A DNA stretch of 41,810 nt from contig NW_005434627.1 in assembly GCF_000315625.1 (NCBI RefSeq), forward strand, positions 432,552-474,361. The letters are read 5' to 3'. Under the pieces are notes generated by a model. It did not search any database and was not told the origin of the DNA. It saw only the letters and a program-made list of their open reading frames with translations. This stretch comes from Guillardia theta CCMP2712. Lineage: Eukaryota > Cryptophyceae > Pyrenomonadales > Geminigeraceae. Position numbers and translations under genes: made by a program. Shown piece after piece: positions 33,433 through 41,810 of this stretch; the stretch's first letter is position 1, and the number at the start of each line of letters is the position of its first letter.

Positions 33433-33617
33433 CCAATCTGCAAAGTGCGGGTCAACATTCTCCTGCCTCGAGTCCCGAAGGTCTCCAGGTGCTCCTCCTT
33501 TCGCCGCTGCTGCCTCAGAATCTGATCCGTCAAGTTGAGAGTAACTTGGTGCTGGTGCTGGTGCTGGTGCTGGTGCTGGTGCTGGTGCTGGTGCTGGTGC
33601 TGGTGCTCACTCGCCAC
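32256..33617 (-). CDS. FkbM-family (Methyltransf_21) SAM methyltransferase
   Basis: One open frame of 453 codons. The SAM-binding motif VVLDVGANSGFYSVL lies near residues 167-181, followed by the acidic-ended strand FSFEVQLECLELV and the family signature VLVKIDVEGAEALVLRG (about 291-307). FkbM-type enzymes O-methylate small molecules or sugars; the substrate cannot be told here. The stop lies inside the last dynein exon: the two coding regions converge and overlap by 17 bp. The 5' end is unresolved. The frame opens with GTG, and the first in-frame ATG is 33458 (residue 54). Before it is a His-Gln repeat, after it a Gly-Ala tract of about 70 residues from the same CTCCTG repeat that fills introns elsewhere. 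Upstream, CTGACAG at about 33646-33652 could be an acceptor feeding this frame. The catalytic part is secure; the N-terminal 130 residues are not. Confidence 0.84.
33254..33432 (-). repeat. CTCCTG hexamer array inside the methyltransferase frame
   Basis: Reads Gly-Ala repeats on the minus strand with a few Gly-Val interruptions. Elsewhere in the window this repeat is confined to introns and spacers, so it is either a coding expansion or an unrecognised intron. Confidence 0.9.
33548..33607. repeat. GGTGCT hexamer array
   Basis: Ten near-perfect hexamers, read His-Gln on the minus strand at the 5' end of the methyltransferase frame. Confidence 0.93.
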
Positions 33618-35099
33618 AAAGAACTTGGTCCTGCCAATCTGTCAGCAGCACATTCATCTGATGATACGTGTTGCAGGGAGCGAATACTTCTATCACGACT
33701 ACTATCCTTCATTATCATTGTTCTACCTTACATTATCATCACTCATCGTAATCTTCAGTGAACACCTCTTGCCAAACTCCGCACGCCTCAAATCTTCACC
33801 ATCCTCTTCCCTCACTTTGCCCCAGCTCGTCTCTCTCTCTTCATCGTTACCGTGCTGCTCTGCAGAGTTCAGTCCCGGCAGCATTCTTGACTGAGAGCTT
33901 CAGTGCATGCTCCCCTCCCCCTACAGTGCACGTCGTGAGCACAGGCAGGGGAACAGGAGAAGGCTCCTACGGAGGAGAGGGAGGGGAGGAGGAGACGAGC
34001 AAGTTGTGCTGCAGACCGGCAGCTGGCCATGCAGCCAGTAGCTCTTCGCTGTACAAGAGGACGAGCAGGTGCTGAAGCATTCGCGTTAACTCGCTCGCGC
34101 AAACTGCCAGAGCCCAGCTCACCCTGTCCAGACCACTTCCTCGTCCACCTCCACCACCAACATACACGGCTCCTCCTCCTGGTGGGCCGTGAGCCGTCGG
34201 AGAGAGGAGCAAGTCAGGAGGCTACCCCGAGGCAGGAGTACATGCCGACAACATCCAGCGTCAACGTCGAGTCAAACTCAACGTTCAAGTCTCCCGCTGC
34301 CTCGACAACCTGCGAGCTCTGCGGACTCCTGACAACCAGACCTGACGAGGAGGCGAGTGAGAAGAAAGACGGTCGAGACATCAGCTACGACATTTGTCGT
34401 CGACAGACAGCGAGGGCGCCGGGAGTCTCATGACGACCTCGTGGTATCCTGCTCCAAACACAAGCTCAACACAGAGAAATAGACATCATATCGTGTTCCT
34501 CACCATCCGTAGCCTCTAGGAGCACAGGTAGGCCGATCACCCAGGAAGGAAGGCGATCCAGATGAAAGAGTCTGTCCCGACAGTCTACCGCCAGCTCGAC
34601 TTTCACCGCGTCGTTTTCGCTGCCGTTAGCACATCAGCAATGCGGTGAAGTGGCCATGGCGAGGAGGAAGGAAGTGGCCATGGCGAGGAGGAGGCAGCTC
34701 AAGGCATCAAGCAAGCCAAGGGAATGATAACTGATAATTTGCGCCAAGGGAAAGCGAAATGAGAGCAAGCAAGGGGATATCAGGAACGGACTAGCCCTGA
34801 GGGAATGGAAACGGTTGAGAAAAGAGGGTGAAGGAAGAAGAAGGGATTGGAGGAGGAGGTAGTGCAAAGAAGGATTGGAGGTGGTAGTGCAAGGCTGGCC
34901 ATACTCGTAAGCTAAGGGAGATAGATCATGAGCAACATCAGGTGGAGGGATGGCGATGGCTATCTGTACTTGCTCCGATCTGCAATCGTCTATGGATAGA
35001 CTCAGACGTAGGCTGGGCAGGGATGTAGGTCAGCCAACAGGAGGAGCAGGTGGAAGATGTAGGTCAGCCAGCAGGAGGAGCAGGTGGAAGCAGATTCAC
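33618..35099. other. Intergenic region with short tandem duplications
   Basis: No gene is secure. A + frame from an ATG at 34242 starts MPTTSSV like the gene at 35631 and lies in a 27-nt sequence shared with it (34238-34264 and 35639-35665, one mismatch), but then diverges. Two small tandem duplications occur: GTGGCCATGGCGAGGAGGA at about 34651 and 34675, and a 33-bp unit around 35023-35090. Some of this may be intron or 3' sequence of the minus-strand candidate exon at 35100-35245. Confidence 0.45.
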
Positions 35100-35245
35100 C
35101 TCTCAACAGACTCTTGGTTCGACCTGAACAGCTTGTGCATTCCATCGCATGTCAATGTTGCGTTCCCAACCCTCATGGTGCCAGTGGGTCCGGGGAATGC
35201 AAGCAGGAGGACGACCATTGCTGGGATGGCATTGACGCATTTCAT
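35100..35245 (-). CDS. Candidate first exon of a secreted protein (partial model)
   Basis: On the minus strand an ATG in a good context (GCCACCATG) starts a classic signal peptide: MKCVNAIPAM, then VVLLLAFPGPTG. It continues for 49 codons to a GTGAAT donor in phase 2. The following exon is not resolved: an acceptor CCCAG near 35019 keeps a frame open, ending near 34634, but that stretch is not protein-like throughout. The opposite strand also has an open frame here. No family recognised. Confidence 0.3.
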
Positions 35246-35630
35246 GGTGGCCTTCCTCAGGAGATCTTCAACCATTCATACACCTCCTTCTCGCTTCACC
35301 ATCGAATTCTACTCCTCTCTCAGGTCATGTCGCGCCATCGCTCAGAATCTCCTCTCCTGAGCTCTCCTGTTACACCTTGTCCTCTCCTACAACAGACCTA
35401 CACGGCAGTCAGCACACCTCTTCCTGCCTCCTCTCTGTCACTGCGAGCCATCCTCAAGGTCATCTCCTCATGATCCATCTCCCGCCTCGTCTCCTCTTCT
35501 ATCTCTCTCCTTCTCTCCCTGCATTGGGATTTTTATCGGGCGCATGGAAGCGAGGCGGGCCAACCGTTTCAAACGTTCCATCGCAACAGAGAGCGACGGT
35601 TTCAATTAACGGTAAGAGGGGCGAAGCGGC
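35246..35630. other. Intergenic, pyrimidine-rich
   Basis: About 385 bp with CTCTCCT-rich stretches and no repeat array. Probably the shared upstream region of the + gene at 35631 and the candidate minus exon ending at 35245. No clear promoter motif. Confidence 0.4.
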
Positions 35631-36600
35631 ATGGTGTCGTACATGCCGACAACGTCCAGCGTCAAGAGGCGGGTGGCTGGCATGGCGGGAGCTCTTGCTA
35701 GCGCCCTAGCGCTCTTTTGTATCGCCAGCATGATGGTGAGCATGAGACACCCGGCGTCGTCGTCGGCCAGGCGAACTGAGCTGGCCATGTTCATGCGGAG
35801 GGCGAAAGGGCAAAGGCTTCCCAACAAGATGAGTCTCGACCTCGATGGCGGCGAGCTTCCTATCCCCATTGGTAAGAACGGTATGATGGTTGAAATTATA
35901 TCGGTGTGCTCCGATGGCATCATGCGATGCAGTGCTCAATGAAATGATACCATGATGCTCTGATGATATCATGAATTGGTGTTCAATGTTCAACGATGAG
36001 ATCCGTTGACGAAAGAAATCCGCACGGCATCAACAGGAATTGACTTGTTTGCAGAGGATGATGGTTCATCTACTGCCCCTGGATCAAACATTCACATGTT
36101 CGAGCATGGTCTCCCTCCGCTCCCTAACCCCGCGGCTCGACGCTGGACGTGGATGCAGCAGCACAAGCACGGCTACATCCCCGCACAGGGATGGCTTTCG
36201 CCCACCTTCTTCAGGCAGCGCATGCTGCAACGGCAGCTCAGAAATCGTATCAGGCCCGTTCTATCCATGGGGGACCTTCCTATTCCTATCGGTATCTCGT
36301 TTGCGCTGAAGCTTGCGATGGTCTTAATTGTTTCCAGGTTATGATGGGGATATGGATAATATTGCACCAGGTGAGGGTCCATGTGATTTGCTCTTGAGGG
36401 GATCAACTGATGTTGTACATGCAGGATCAAACATGAACATGTACGAGAACGCTATCCCTACTACAATCCCGTATGCCCCTGATCCGGGTAAGCCGGCGAA
36501 AAGGTTTTCTGCGTTTCCACCTGACTTGATCGTTTTAGCTGGATGGGGTATGGACTATTCTCCGTATGTTGTACCCAATCTTGATGATCCAAATTATTGA
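35631..36600 (+). CDS. Membrane-anchored protein with internal LPIPI...APGSN duplication
   Basis: Five exons, 35631-35871, 36055-36291, 36338-36370, 36425-36487 and 36539-36600; every intron is GT-AG and phase 1, giving 211 residues. The N-terminus has a basic stretch (VKRR) then a hydrophobic segment (AGALASALALFCIASMM), so it is probably a signal anchor or an uncleaved signal. The rest contains two copies of one module: GELPIPI, DDGSS, APGSNIHMFEHGLP, and GDLPIPI, YDGDM, APGSNMNMYENAIP. Between them lies a basic Trp/Gln/Arg-rich stretch. An intron sits directly after LPIPI in both copies. The acidic C-terminus ends NLDDPNY. I do not recognise the family and assign no function. A poly(A) signal follows 40 bp after the stop. 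Confidence 0.72.
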
Positions 36601-36639
36601 TGTTGTACATGAGCACAAGTTAAAGAACATTATGATGTG

Positions 36640-36645
36640 AATAAA
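36640..36645 (+). terminator. AATAAA polyadenylation signal
   Basis: AATAAA lies 40 bp after the stop of the duplication-bearing gene and before the convergent PAS gene. Position and sequence fit a poly(A) signal, though cryptophyte signals are not strictly conserved. Confidence 0.55.
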
Positions 36646-36764
36646 ACGAAGGCGTGCTTCAGGTGCTAAGAATCAAACACGAAAGCTCAAGCTGATCATG
36701 GTAACTCATGTTGTATTCTCAAAGAATAAGTATCTAGACATGTGGTGTACAAATTGAATAGGCC

Positions 36765-37628
36765 TTAATCAACAGAGCAGCTGATAGTACAGCCTCTGAG
36801 ATGAGATAGCTCAAAGCAATCAGTGTAATCTTCCTCCTGCAAACGATCCAAACAAGCGCTCATGCACAGCAGATCAAACCCTCCACTCTCCACATCCTCC
36901 ACGTTAGAGGCCCCAGGTCCGCAAGGACAGTCCATGGTGTCAGTCGGTGAGCCGATGGGACCAAAAAAGTGATCGTTGGGTGTCGTAACGTGGTCCAGAG
37001 GCCCCGGTGAAGGGAACGTGTCGGCAGACACCACGTCCTGCTCTCCCATGATGAGCGCAAGCAAGCCTTCGAGGATGCTCTTGTTTGTTTCAATCTGTGA
37101 CAGCTCGACACTGCTCGACGTAGTAGAGGAATTGAAGCTCAACGAGTCACTCTCTACCAGGTTCGACACATCCAGACAAGTTAAGCAAGCAAAGGGAATG
37201 TTCTGAGCCAGGCCAGAGCGTACGCAAAATAACCCCCAGAAACTGTTTCCTCTTCCCGTGCGGCACATCATGCAGCGGGAGCTGTACGATGGAGTTTGGC
37301 TGTTGAGTGCTATTTGTAGAGAATCAACCCGATCCACCTCATCCTCGTCTGAGTCTGTGAGAACACTCCAATCCAACCCGAGTATCTGGTCGTTATCATA
37401 TTCGAACAATTCAAGCATCGAAGGCGAAACATATGCAAGAGAGCTTCCGGCAGACAGATCAATCACGGCAAACGAGGTATTCCGCCCCACAGCTTCATTC
37501 ACCAGATCTTGGAAATGTACCCATGCATCTCTGTCTGACGAAAATCCAGGCCCGTTTGTCGGCCGAGGTGTAGGGCGAAGGTATTCGTCTTGTAGCGGGA
37601 CAGCAGTACCCGCAGTGTGAAATGACAT
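36765..37628 (-). CDS. Single PAS domain protein
   Basis: An intronless frame of 287 residues from the ATG at 37628; the frame stays open upstream to 37721 but without an ATG. Residues about 53-158 form a PAS fold: FAVIDLS, LAYVSPSMLELFEY, ILGLDWSVL, then the later strands RTGRGNSFWGLFCVR and PFACLTCLDVSNL. The LOV photosensor signature (GRNCRFLQ-like) is absent at the matching place (GLDWSVLT), so flavin photochemistry is not expected. The C-terminal half is Ser/Thr/Asp-rich with no kinase or HLH domain recognised. It could be a stand-alone sensor or dimerisation module. It converges with the gene ending at 36600 (164 bp between stops). Confidence 0.8.
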   Translation of the reverse strand: MSFHTAGTAVPLQDEYLRPTPRPTNGPGFSSDRDAWVHFQDLVNEAVGRNTSFAVIDLSAGSSLAYVSPSMLELFEYDNDQILGLDWSVLTDSDEDEVDRVDSLQIALNSQTPSYSSRCMMCRTGRGNSFWGLFCVRSGLAQNIPFACLTCLDVSNLVESDSLSFNSSTTSSSVELSQIETNKSILEGLLALIMGEQDVVSADTFPSPGPLDHVTTPNDHFFGPIGSPTDTMDCPCGPGASNVEDVESGGFDLLCMSACLDRLQEEDYTDCFELSHLRGCTISCSVD

Positions 37629-37929
37629 CGCAAATGTACTGGAACTCACTGGCAGGACAGCAGTAACATAAATCTGTACAGCGTTTACAGCTCCCTTATC
37701 CGTCAAGCGCAATGACAACAAGCAGGTTCAATCTTCTTTTCGGATTCAAGCTGATGAAAGCACAGGAGTACGAAGAAGGAGATCCAAACAAGTGGCTATT
37801 GTTGAGAAAACAGGTTAACAAATGTGATTCTGCCGATCTAATATCCTTCAAGCATTATTGCGCGCCATCGTCTTGTTGGTTGGTTCCCTACGCATGCAAT
37901 CTTGCCAAAGTGCTGTTCTACTCGTTCGC

Positions 37930-38740
37930 TTTATTCCCTACTACCCTACCTACACCAGCCATCCCCTCAATAACTCCACCCCCCTTCTCCCCCGTACAAC
38001 CACTAAATTGGACCCACCCCATCCGACAACCGCCCGGTACTAGAACCCACCCCTTTACGACACTCCCCCACCCTTCTAGAAAATCATATCCCCTGTCACC
38101 CACGGGGAGTACCCACCCCTTGCCTAGCATATAACTAAATCCTATTTCTACTCACCCTACCCTTTCAAAACACCACCCTCCCCTGTTTGCGTTAAAAGTT
38201 TGTGAGTATATACACCACCCACCCTCGTGACATTTCCGGCCTCTTCAACCAAGTCGTTTCGCATTCTCGCTCCTTACCGCTGAGTACCCCTATGTTTTCC
38301 TTGAATTTCCACCCCCCTGTCACAGCCGAACCCTCCGTTTTGTACATTCAAATGGTACCCACCCACGGTTGGGCTACAATCGTGGATGTACTACCCCCCC
38401 TCGGCAAGGCATCCGCTCGTACTTTCTCGGAGGGTAACTCCATCCTCAGTTGAACCACCCTACCCCATATCACCTTTGTGGTCTACCCCTCCATGCGCAC
38501 GTCGAAATGATGACAGAATAACCCACCCCTCCTTTGTCCACATTGGCCGGTCAATCGGACCCCACTCAGCCAAACCCCGGAAGAGCTACCGGTACCTCAA
38601 GATCGACCCACAACTTCCTGGCGTCGTCGACGGTCGTCCTCACCCCTGTCCCCACCCCCACCCCCCTGTACTATATTTTTAGTACCCCATTCGCAGCCTT
38701 ACAGCAGGTGCCTGCAAGGGCTTTACCCCCTTTAATGGCC
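37930..38740. repeat. Second TACCCC-rich block
   Basis: About 800 bp dense in TACCCAC, CTACCCC and CACCCC words, like 3640-4200. Near its end GTACT and AGTAC flank an AT-rich TATATTTTT. Downstream, at 38885-38925, comes a small GC-rich island with CCGGCCGGGCGCCGGG, also found at about 3578-3595. Confidence 0.72.
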
Positions 38741-38933
38741 TTTATATTGACTAGATTTACCGGGAGATTCGAAACGTTGCGGTATTCTTGAGTTAAAACT
38801 TCTTTTTGTCATATCCGCCTGTCTTCCAGATCGCTCTCGATCTCACATCACACGGACAAGGGGGACGTTCGGCGAACCTCGGCCTGAGTGCGGCCGGCCC
38901 GGCCGGGCGCCGGGAGCGGCTTCCGCAGAGGGG

Positions 38934-39130
38934 CAATCATCAATTTCCACCCAACAAATTTTTGGAGTAATCATTTTCTCATCAACGAAAGTTTGCAGTA
39001 ATCATTTTCCGCTCAACTTTTTGAAACTATATAATCATTTTCCATTCAAAACTCCCCGTTTCGTACCGTTACACGTATCAGAGACGGTCGTAACCGTATA
39101 CTTTTGCAATCATTTTCCAATCAAAATCAA
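38934..39130. repeat. Degenerate 31-bp-period repeat, core AATCATTTTCC
   Basis: Cores AATCATTTTC followed by a TCAA-like word start at about 38969, 39000 and 39032 (spacing about 31 bp). A degraded copy precedes them at 38934 and a further copy lies at 39107. AT-rich, non-coding. Confidence 0.75.
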
Positions 39131-39350
39131 CTTTCAAACTTTCAACTCTCCATTTTGGAACTTTACCCCACCCCTCCACCCCCCTTTAAACCTTCCTTTC
39201 GTACCCCTCCCCAAGACCCACCCCTCAAAGCCCACAGCGACTACCCCATCATAACCAGGACTCGGTATCACAAATACCGGTACTATCCAGTACCCCGGTG
39301 TCACATGACGGGGTCGGTGGTCCACCCTACCCCATCTACCAGTCTATCAG

Positions 39351-39372
39351 TCAAACACACCGGTGTGTTTGA
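39351..39372. repeat. 22-bp perfect palindrome
   Basis: The sequence is symmetric about ACC/GGT, with TCAAACACAC on the left and its exact complement GTGTGTTTGA on the right. A second inverted repeat, GCACCGTG-G-CACGGTGC, follows at about 39404-39420. Both lie just before the transposase-like remnant. Confidence 0.85.
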
Positions 39373-39452
39373 GGCATCATGTCCCCTACTTCGGCCACTG
39401 GCAGCACCGTGGCACGGTGCCTAGTGGCACGGCAGTATCGCCAAGTAGTAGT

Positions 39453-40640
39453 ATGTCATTCATCTCTATCATACAAACATTCCGTACGCAACTGGATCTG
39501 CCCCCTGAATTGTCTTGCGAAGACGTTCTGCGTGCGGCTTACCCTTTGAAAGTATGTTGGCCGGACTACCATACCCCTCCGAACCAGCAGCTGTCACGTG
39601 TTGGTTTGTGGCCTGCTGCACAGTGGTTGGCGAACAAGTTTTTTGGCCCGTCCAGTATACCTTCCAACGAGCAGTTCACACCCACTCTCAGCCTCCGCTG
39701 CCACCCGAGTCATTTCCCATCGGAGAGTCGAGGCTCCGATACAATCTGCCTTGCCTCAGGCCCGGGGATCGCCTGCCACCATATCATTCAATGTGGAAGC
39801 GGCCATTACCTCTCCCTCTGCGGCGGCAGTCACACACGACACATCTGATTCTCACGGTTTCGACTTGGCAAGCCCGTTCATCGGTTCAGACTCCGAGTCT
39901 GAACCGGATTTGGATTTGACCGCGGATGCGCCTGTGTATGCGGATTCGGCCGCAGACTTGGATCATGGGGGATGTTCTTTCACTCGTCGTGCGGCATGTT
40001 TCAAGGACCGGCCCTTGCGTGACCACGCCGCCCTGTTGCAGTGCAGGGCCAACATTTCCTATCAAGAAAAGAATGTACGGGCTATATTGAACGAATCAAT
40101 TTGGAGCATGGATGCAGAGGCATTAGGACTGTGGATCCTGGCAGACACTACTTTTATAACATTGTGTGCCAGTGTAGTAGTTGTCCATACTTTTTGAGAA
40201 TCCACCTCACACAGACCGCCAATTCTTCCACTACGAATTACTGGATTGTGGATTGCTCAAAGAGTATTACCAAGCACTCCATTGATCTGTGTATATCAGT
40301 CGGAAAGGCCAGCGTCAATTTTTTGGTACAGAATGACTACTTCCGGCATCTTGTGTATTCTTCTCGTGGTGATATTGGCGGTTGCACTTTGCATTTTCGG
40401 CCTACTGTCAAGCAGCAAGTTGAGAGCTGACTTGACCATAACCCTTGGAATCGATTCGTCTATCAACAACGTCGCTCGAGCCCGCACTGTCATAGAACGA
40501 GGGCCTTGGGTAAAGTATAAGGAATCATTTCACATACTCTCGAGATGGTTGGATCGATATTGTCAACTAAATCCAGGCTCTGTATCCTCATTACTGAGAG
40601 ACAGTGCAGTGGTCACTGCTCTTACTGTGACAGGGCCGTG
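39453..40640 (+). pseudogene. Mutator-like (MULE) transposase N-terminal remnant
   Basis: Protein-like sequence passes through several frames. The first part starts MSFISIIQTFRTQLDLPP at 39453, and the next frame holds an acidic stretch with GSDSESEPDLDLTAD. A following frame (about 40080-40430) has VCQCSSCPYFLRIHL, then YWIVDCSKSITKHSI: a Cys-rich finger followed by W-I-V and H, as in the WRKY/GCM1-like DNA-binding domain of MULE transposases. A last frame (about 40435-40600) has ARARTVIERG, YKESFHILSRWLDRY and LNPGSVSSLL, resembling the region before the MULE catalytic core, which typically contains Y-K-x-L and NPGS. The DDE catalytic domain is missing. The frame changes could be introns, but the loss of the core points to decay. 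Confidence 0.5.
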
Positions 40641-40951
40641 AAACTTGCCACAGCAGTAAATGTTCGCTCTGAACAATCTCCAATAATCCGAAACTTCGGC
40701 GGATGACTCAGACCCCAGTGAACTAGCTTGATGGAGACTCTTGACAGTAGCACAGAGCCTCGGAGATCGCTGATTGGACGACAGCTACCTTCCGATGATC
40801 GCGGGAACTTCAAGGGGACGATCATGGAGCATAACTGGAGGGCCTGAGACTTCAGAAAATCTTGAACCGAATCACTGCTGCGTTTACTAGAACATACATT
40901 CACTGCGGTATCAGCCTTGGTCCGGTGTACCACAATATACCTAGTCCTAGA
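40641..40951. other. Intergenic region
   Basis: About 310 bp between the transposase remnant and the coiled-coil gene. A minus-strand frame of 103 codons covers it but is not recognised. A decayed piece of the element is possible. Confidence 0.4.
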
Positions 40952-41810
40952 CTACTCGTCACCTGACTCGCCACTGTATGCCAATATTTCTCCGTCCCTC
41001 AGCACACATCGGCATTTTCCTCTTCCGTCCACCAGCAGCACATCCAGGCCTTCGACGAGCTTTGTTTCTTGCAGTTTTGCGATCATGATCGCAAGCGCTT
41101 CTGCATGTGGCTGATCCCCTCCTACCACATACCCTCGGTCGATAGTGCTCGATACTTGCATAGCGTGCAACGGTTTCGAGATCTCGTGCATCAAGTTTGC
41201 GAGCTCTTTCGAAACAGATTGTTCTTTGCCTGCGAAGCCAAAGTGTCGCAGCTGCCCGCAGACTCTCCTGCTGTACTCACTCAACGTATTCTTCGGCCCC
41301 GCCAACAAATGGCCCATCACAAACGTCCTGACACCCTCCGTAAGAGACACGGTGCAGTCGTACCGTGCTATCGCGATCTCAATCAGCGCTCGATTGTTGA
41401 CAATGACCCTCATTTTCGCTTCTTCGCTCAAAGCTTTCAGCTTCATTTCCTGCAACTGGTCGTTGAGCGCTTTGATGAATTTGTCCCTGTTGGATTTGAG
41501 ATCTTCAATCTGTCTCTCATACCTCTCCAGCGTTTGGTTCTTGTCGGACTTGAGATCTTGGATGTCGGACTTGAGATCTTGGATCTGTTTCTCATACCTC
41601 TCCAGCGTTTGGTTCTTGTCGGACTTGAGATCTTGGATGTCGGACTTGAGATCTTGGATCTGTTTCTCATACCTCTCCAGCGTTTTGTCCCTCTCGGATT
41701 TGAGATTTTGGATCTGCTGTATATCTTGTTCGTACAGGAAAGTTAGGATCTCAATAGCCTTCGCGTTGCCTGAACTTTCTGCTTGTTCTTTGAAGAAGCT
41801 CCGGTGTCGA
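40952..41810 (-). CDS. Coiled-coil protein, 5' end outside the window
   Basis: Minus-strand frame open from the window edge to the TGA ending at 40952, at least 285 residues. The N-terminal part visible is a Lys/Glu/Gln-rich coiled coil with tandem 25-residue units (TLERYEKQIQDLKSD then IQDLKSDKNQ), two nearly identical and partial ones on either side. After LKALSEEAKMRVIVNNRALI the sequence becomes a globular-looking C-terminal region of about 160 residues (YDCTVSLTEGVRTFVMG, SRRVCGQLRHFGFAG, LDVLLVDGRGKCRC) that I do not recognise. It lies beside a transposase remnant, so it could belong to a mobile element or be an ordinary cell gene. The full start, and any exons, lie beyond 41810. Confidence 0.68.
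   Translation of the reverse strand, partial: RHRSFFKEQAESSGNAKAIEILTFLYEQDIQQIQNLKSERDKTLERYEKQIQDLKSDIQDLKSDKNQTLERYEKQIQDLKSDIQDLKSDKNQTLERYERQIEDLKSNRDKFIKALNDQLQEMKLKALSEEAKMRVIVNNRALIEIAIARYDCTVSLTEGVRTFVMGHLLAGPKNTLSEYSRRVCGQLRHFGFAGKEQSVSKELANLMHEISKPLHAMQVSSTIDRGYVVGGDQPHAEALAIMIAKLQETKLVEGLDVLLVDGRGKCRCVLRDGEILAYSGESGDE
41528..41690 (-). repeat. 75-bp tandem coding repeat
   Basis: Two near-identical 75-bp units (starting about 41528 and 41603) and a diverged third encode 25-residue coiled-coil units. Inside each unit a shorter word, GGACTTGAGATCTTGGAT, is itself doubled, so duplication occurred at two scales. Confidence 0.92.

Noticed and set aside
36765-37628. LOV photoreceptor
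   Set aside because: The flavin-binding Cys motif of LOV domains is absent where it should be; it is only a generic PAS domain.
1-41810. Nucleomorph or organelle origin
   Set aside because: Many spliceosomal introns, large spacers, GC-rich exons and a flagellar dynein are nuclear features.

Overview
This window is nuclear DNA of an intron-rich, flagellated eukaryotic alga. A cryptophyte such as Guillardia theta is my best guess. The basis is indirect: an outer-arm axonemal dynein heavy chain with an N-terminal kelch region, several RWP-RK proteins, GT-AG introns that are either minimal (43-58 bp) or packed with pyrimidine-rich microsatellites, and GC-rich exons. It is not nucleomorph or organelle DNA, because it is neither AT-rich nor compact.

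Layout. Bases 1-5121 hold no gene I can support: microsatellites, a 133-bp-period tandem duplication, a GC-rich island and a block rich in TACCCC words. Bases 5122-7148 (+) encode a complete nine-exon GDT1/TMEM165-type cation transporter. Bases 7812-11771 hold three small RWP-RK genes (two on -, one on +) sharing one intron position inside the DNA-binding domain. Bases 12578-13110 are a fold-back element with 81-bp inverted arms, one arm split by a 242-bp nested insertion flanked by TACCCTG.

Bases 13879-32272 (+) are one gene: a 27-exon outer-arm dynein heavy chain, which I reconstruct to an uninterrupted 4440 residues. It has kelch, IPT and filamin-like modules at the N terminus, a linker, AAA1-AAA6 with four intact P-loops, a stalk and a C-terminal domain. 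This is the layout of the Chlamydomonas alpha heavy chain. Its last 17 coding bases overlap the end of a convergent FkbM-family methyltransferase gene (32256-33617, -).

The right end holds a possible secreted-protein exon (35100-35245, -), a five-exon membrane-anchored protein with an internal intron-bearing duplication (35631-36600, +), a single-PAS-domain protein (36765-37628, -), a second TACCCC block with a 31-bp-period repeat and a 22-bp palindrome, a decayed Mutator-like (MULE) transposase remnant (39453-40640, +), and the 3' part of a coiled-coil protein running off the window edge (40952-41810, -). The genes do not form an operon or pathway. The dynein acts in the flagellum, the transporter in the secretory system and the RWP-RK/PAS proteins probably in regulation or sensing. 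No tRNA, rRNA or CRISPR array was seen.
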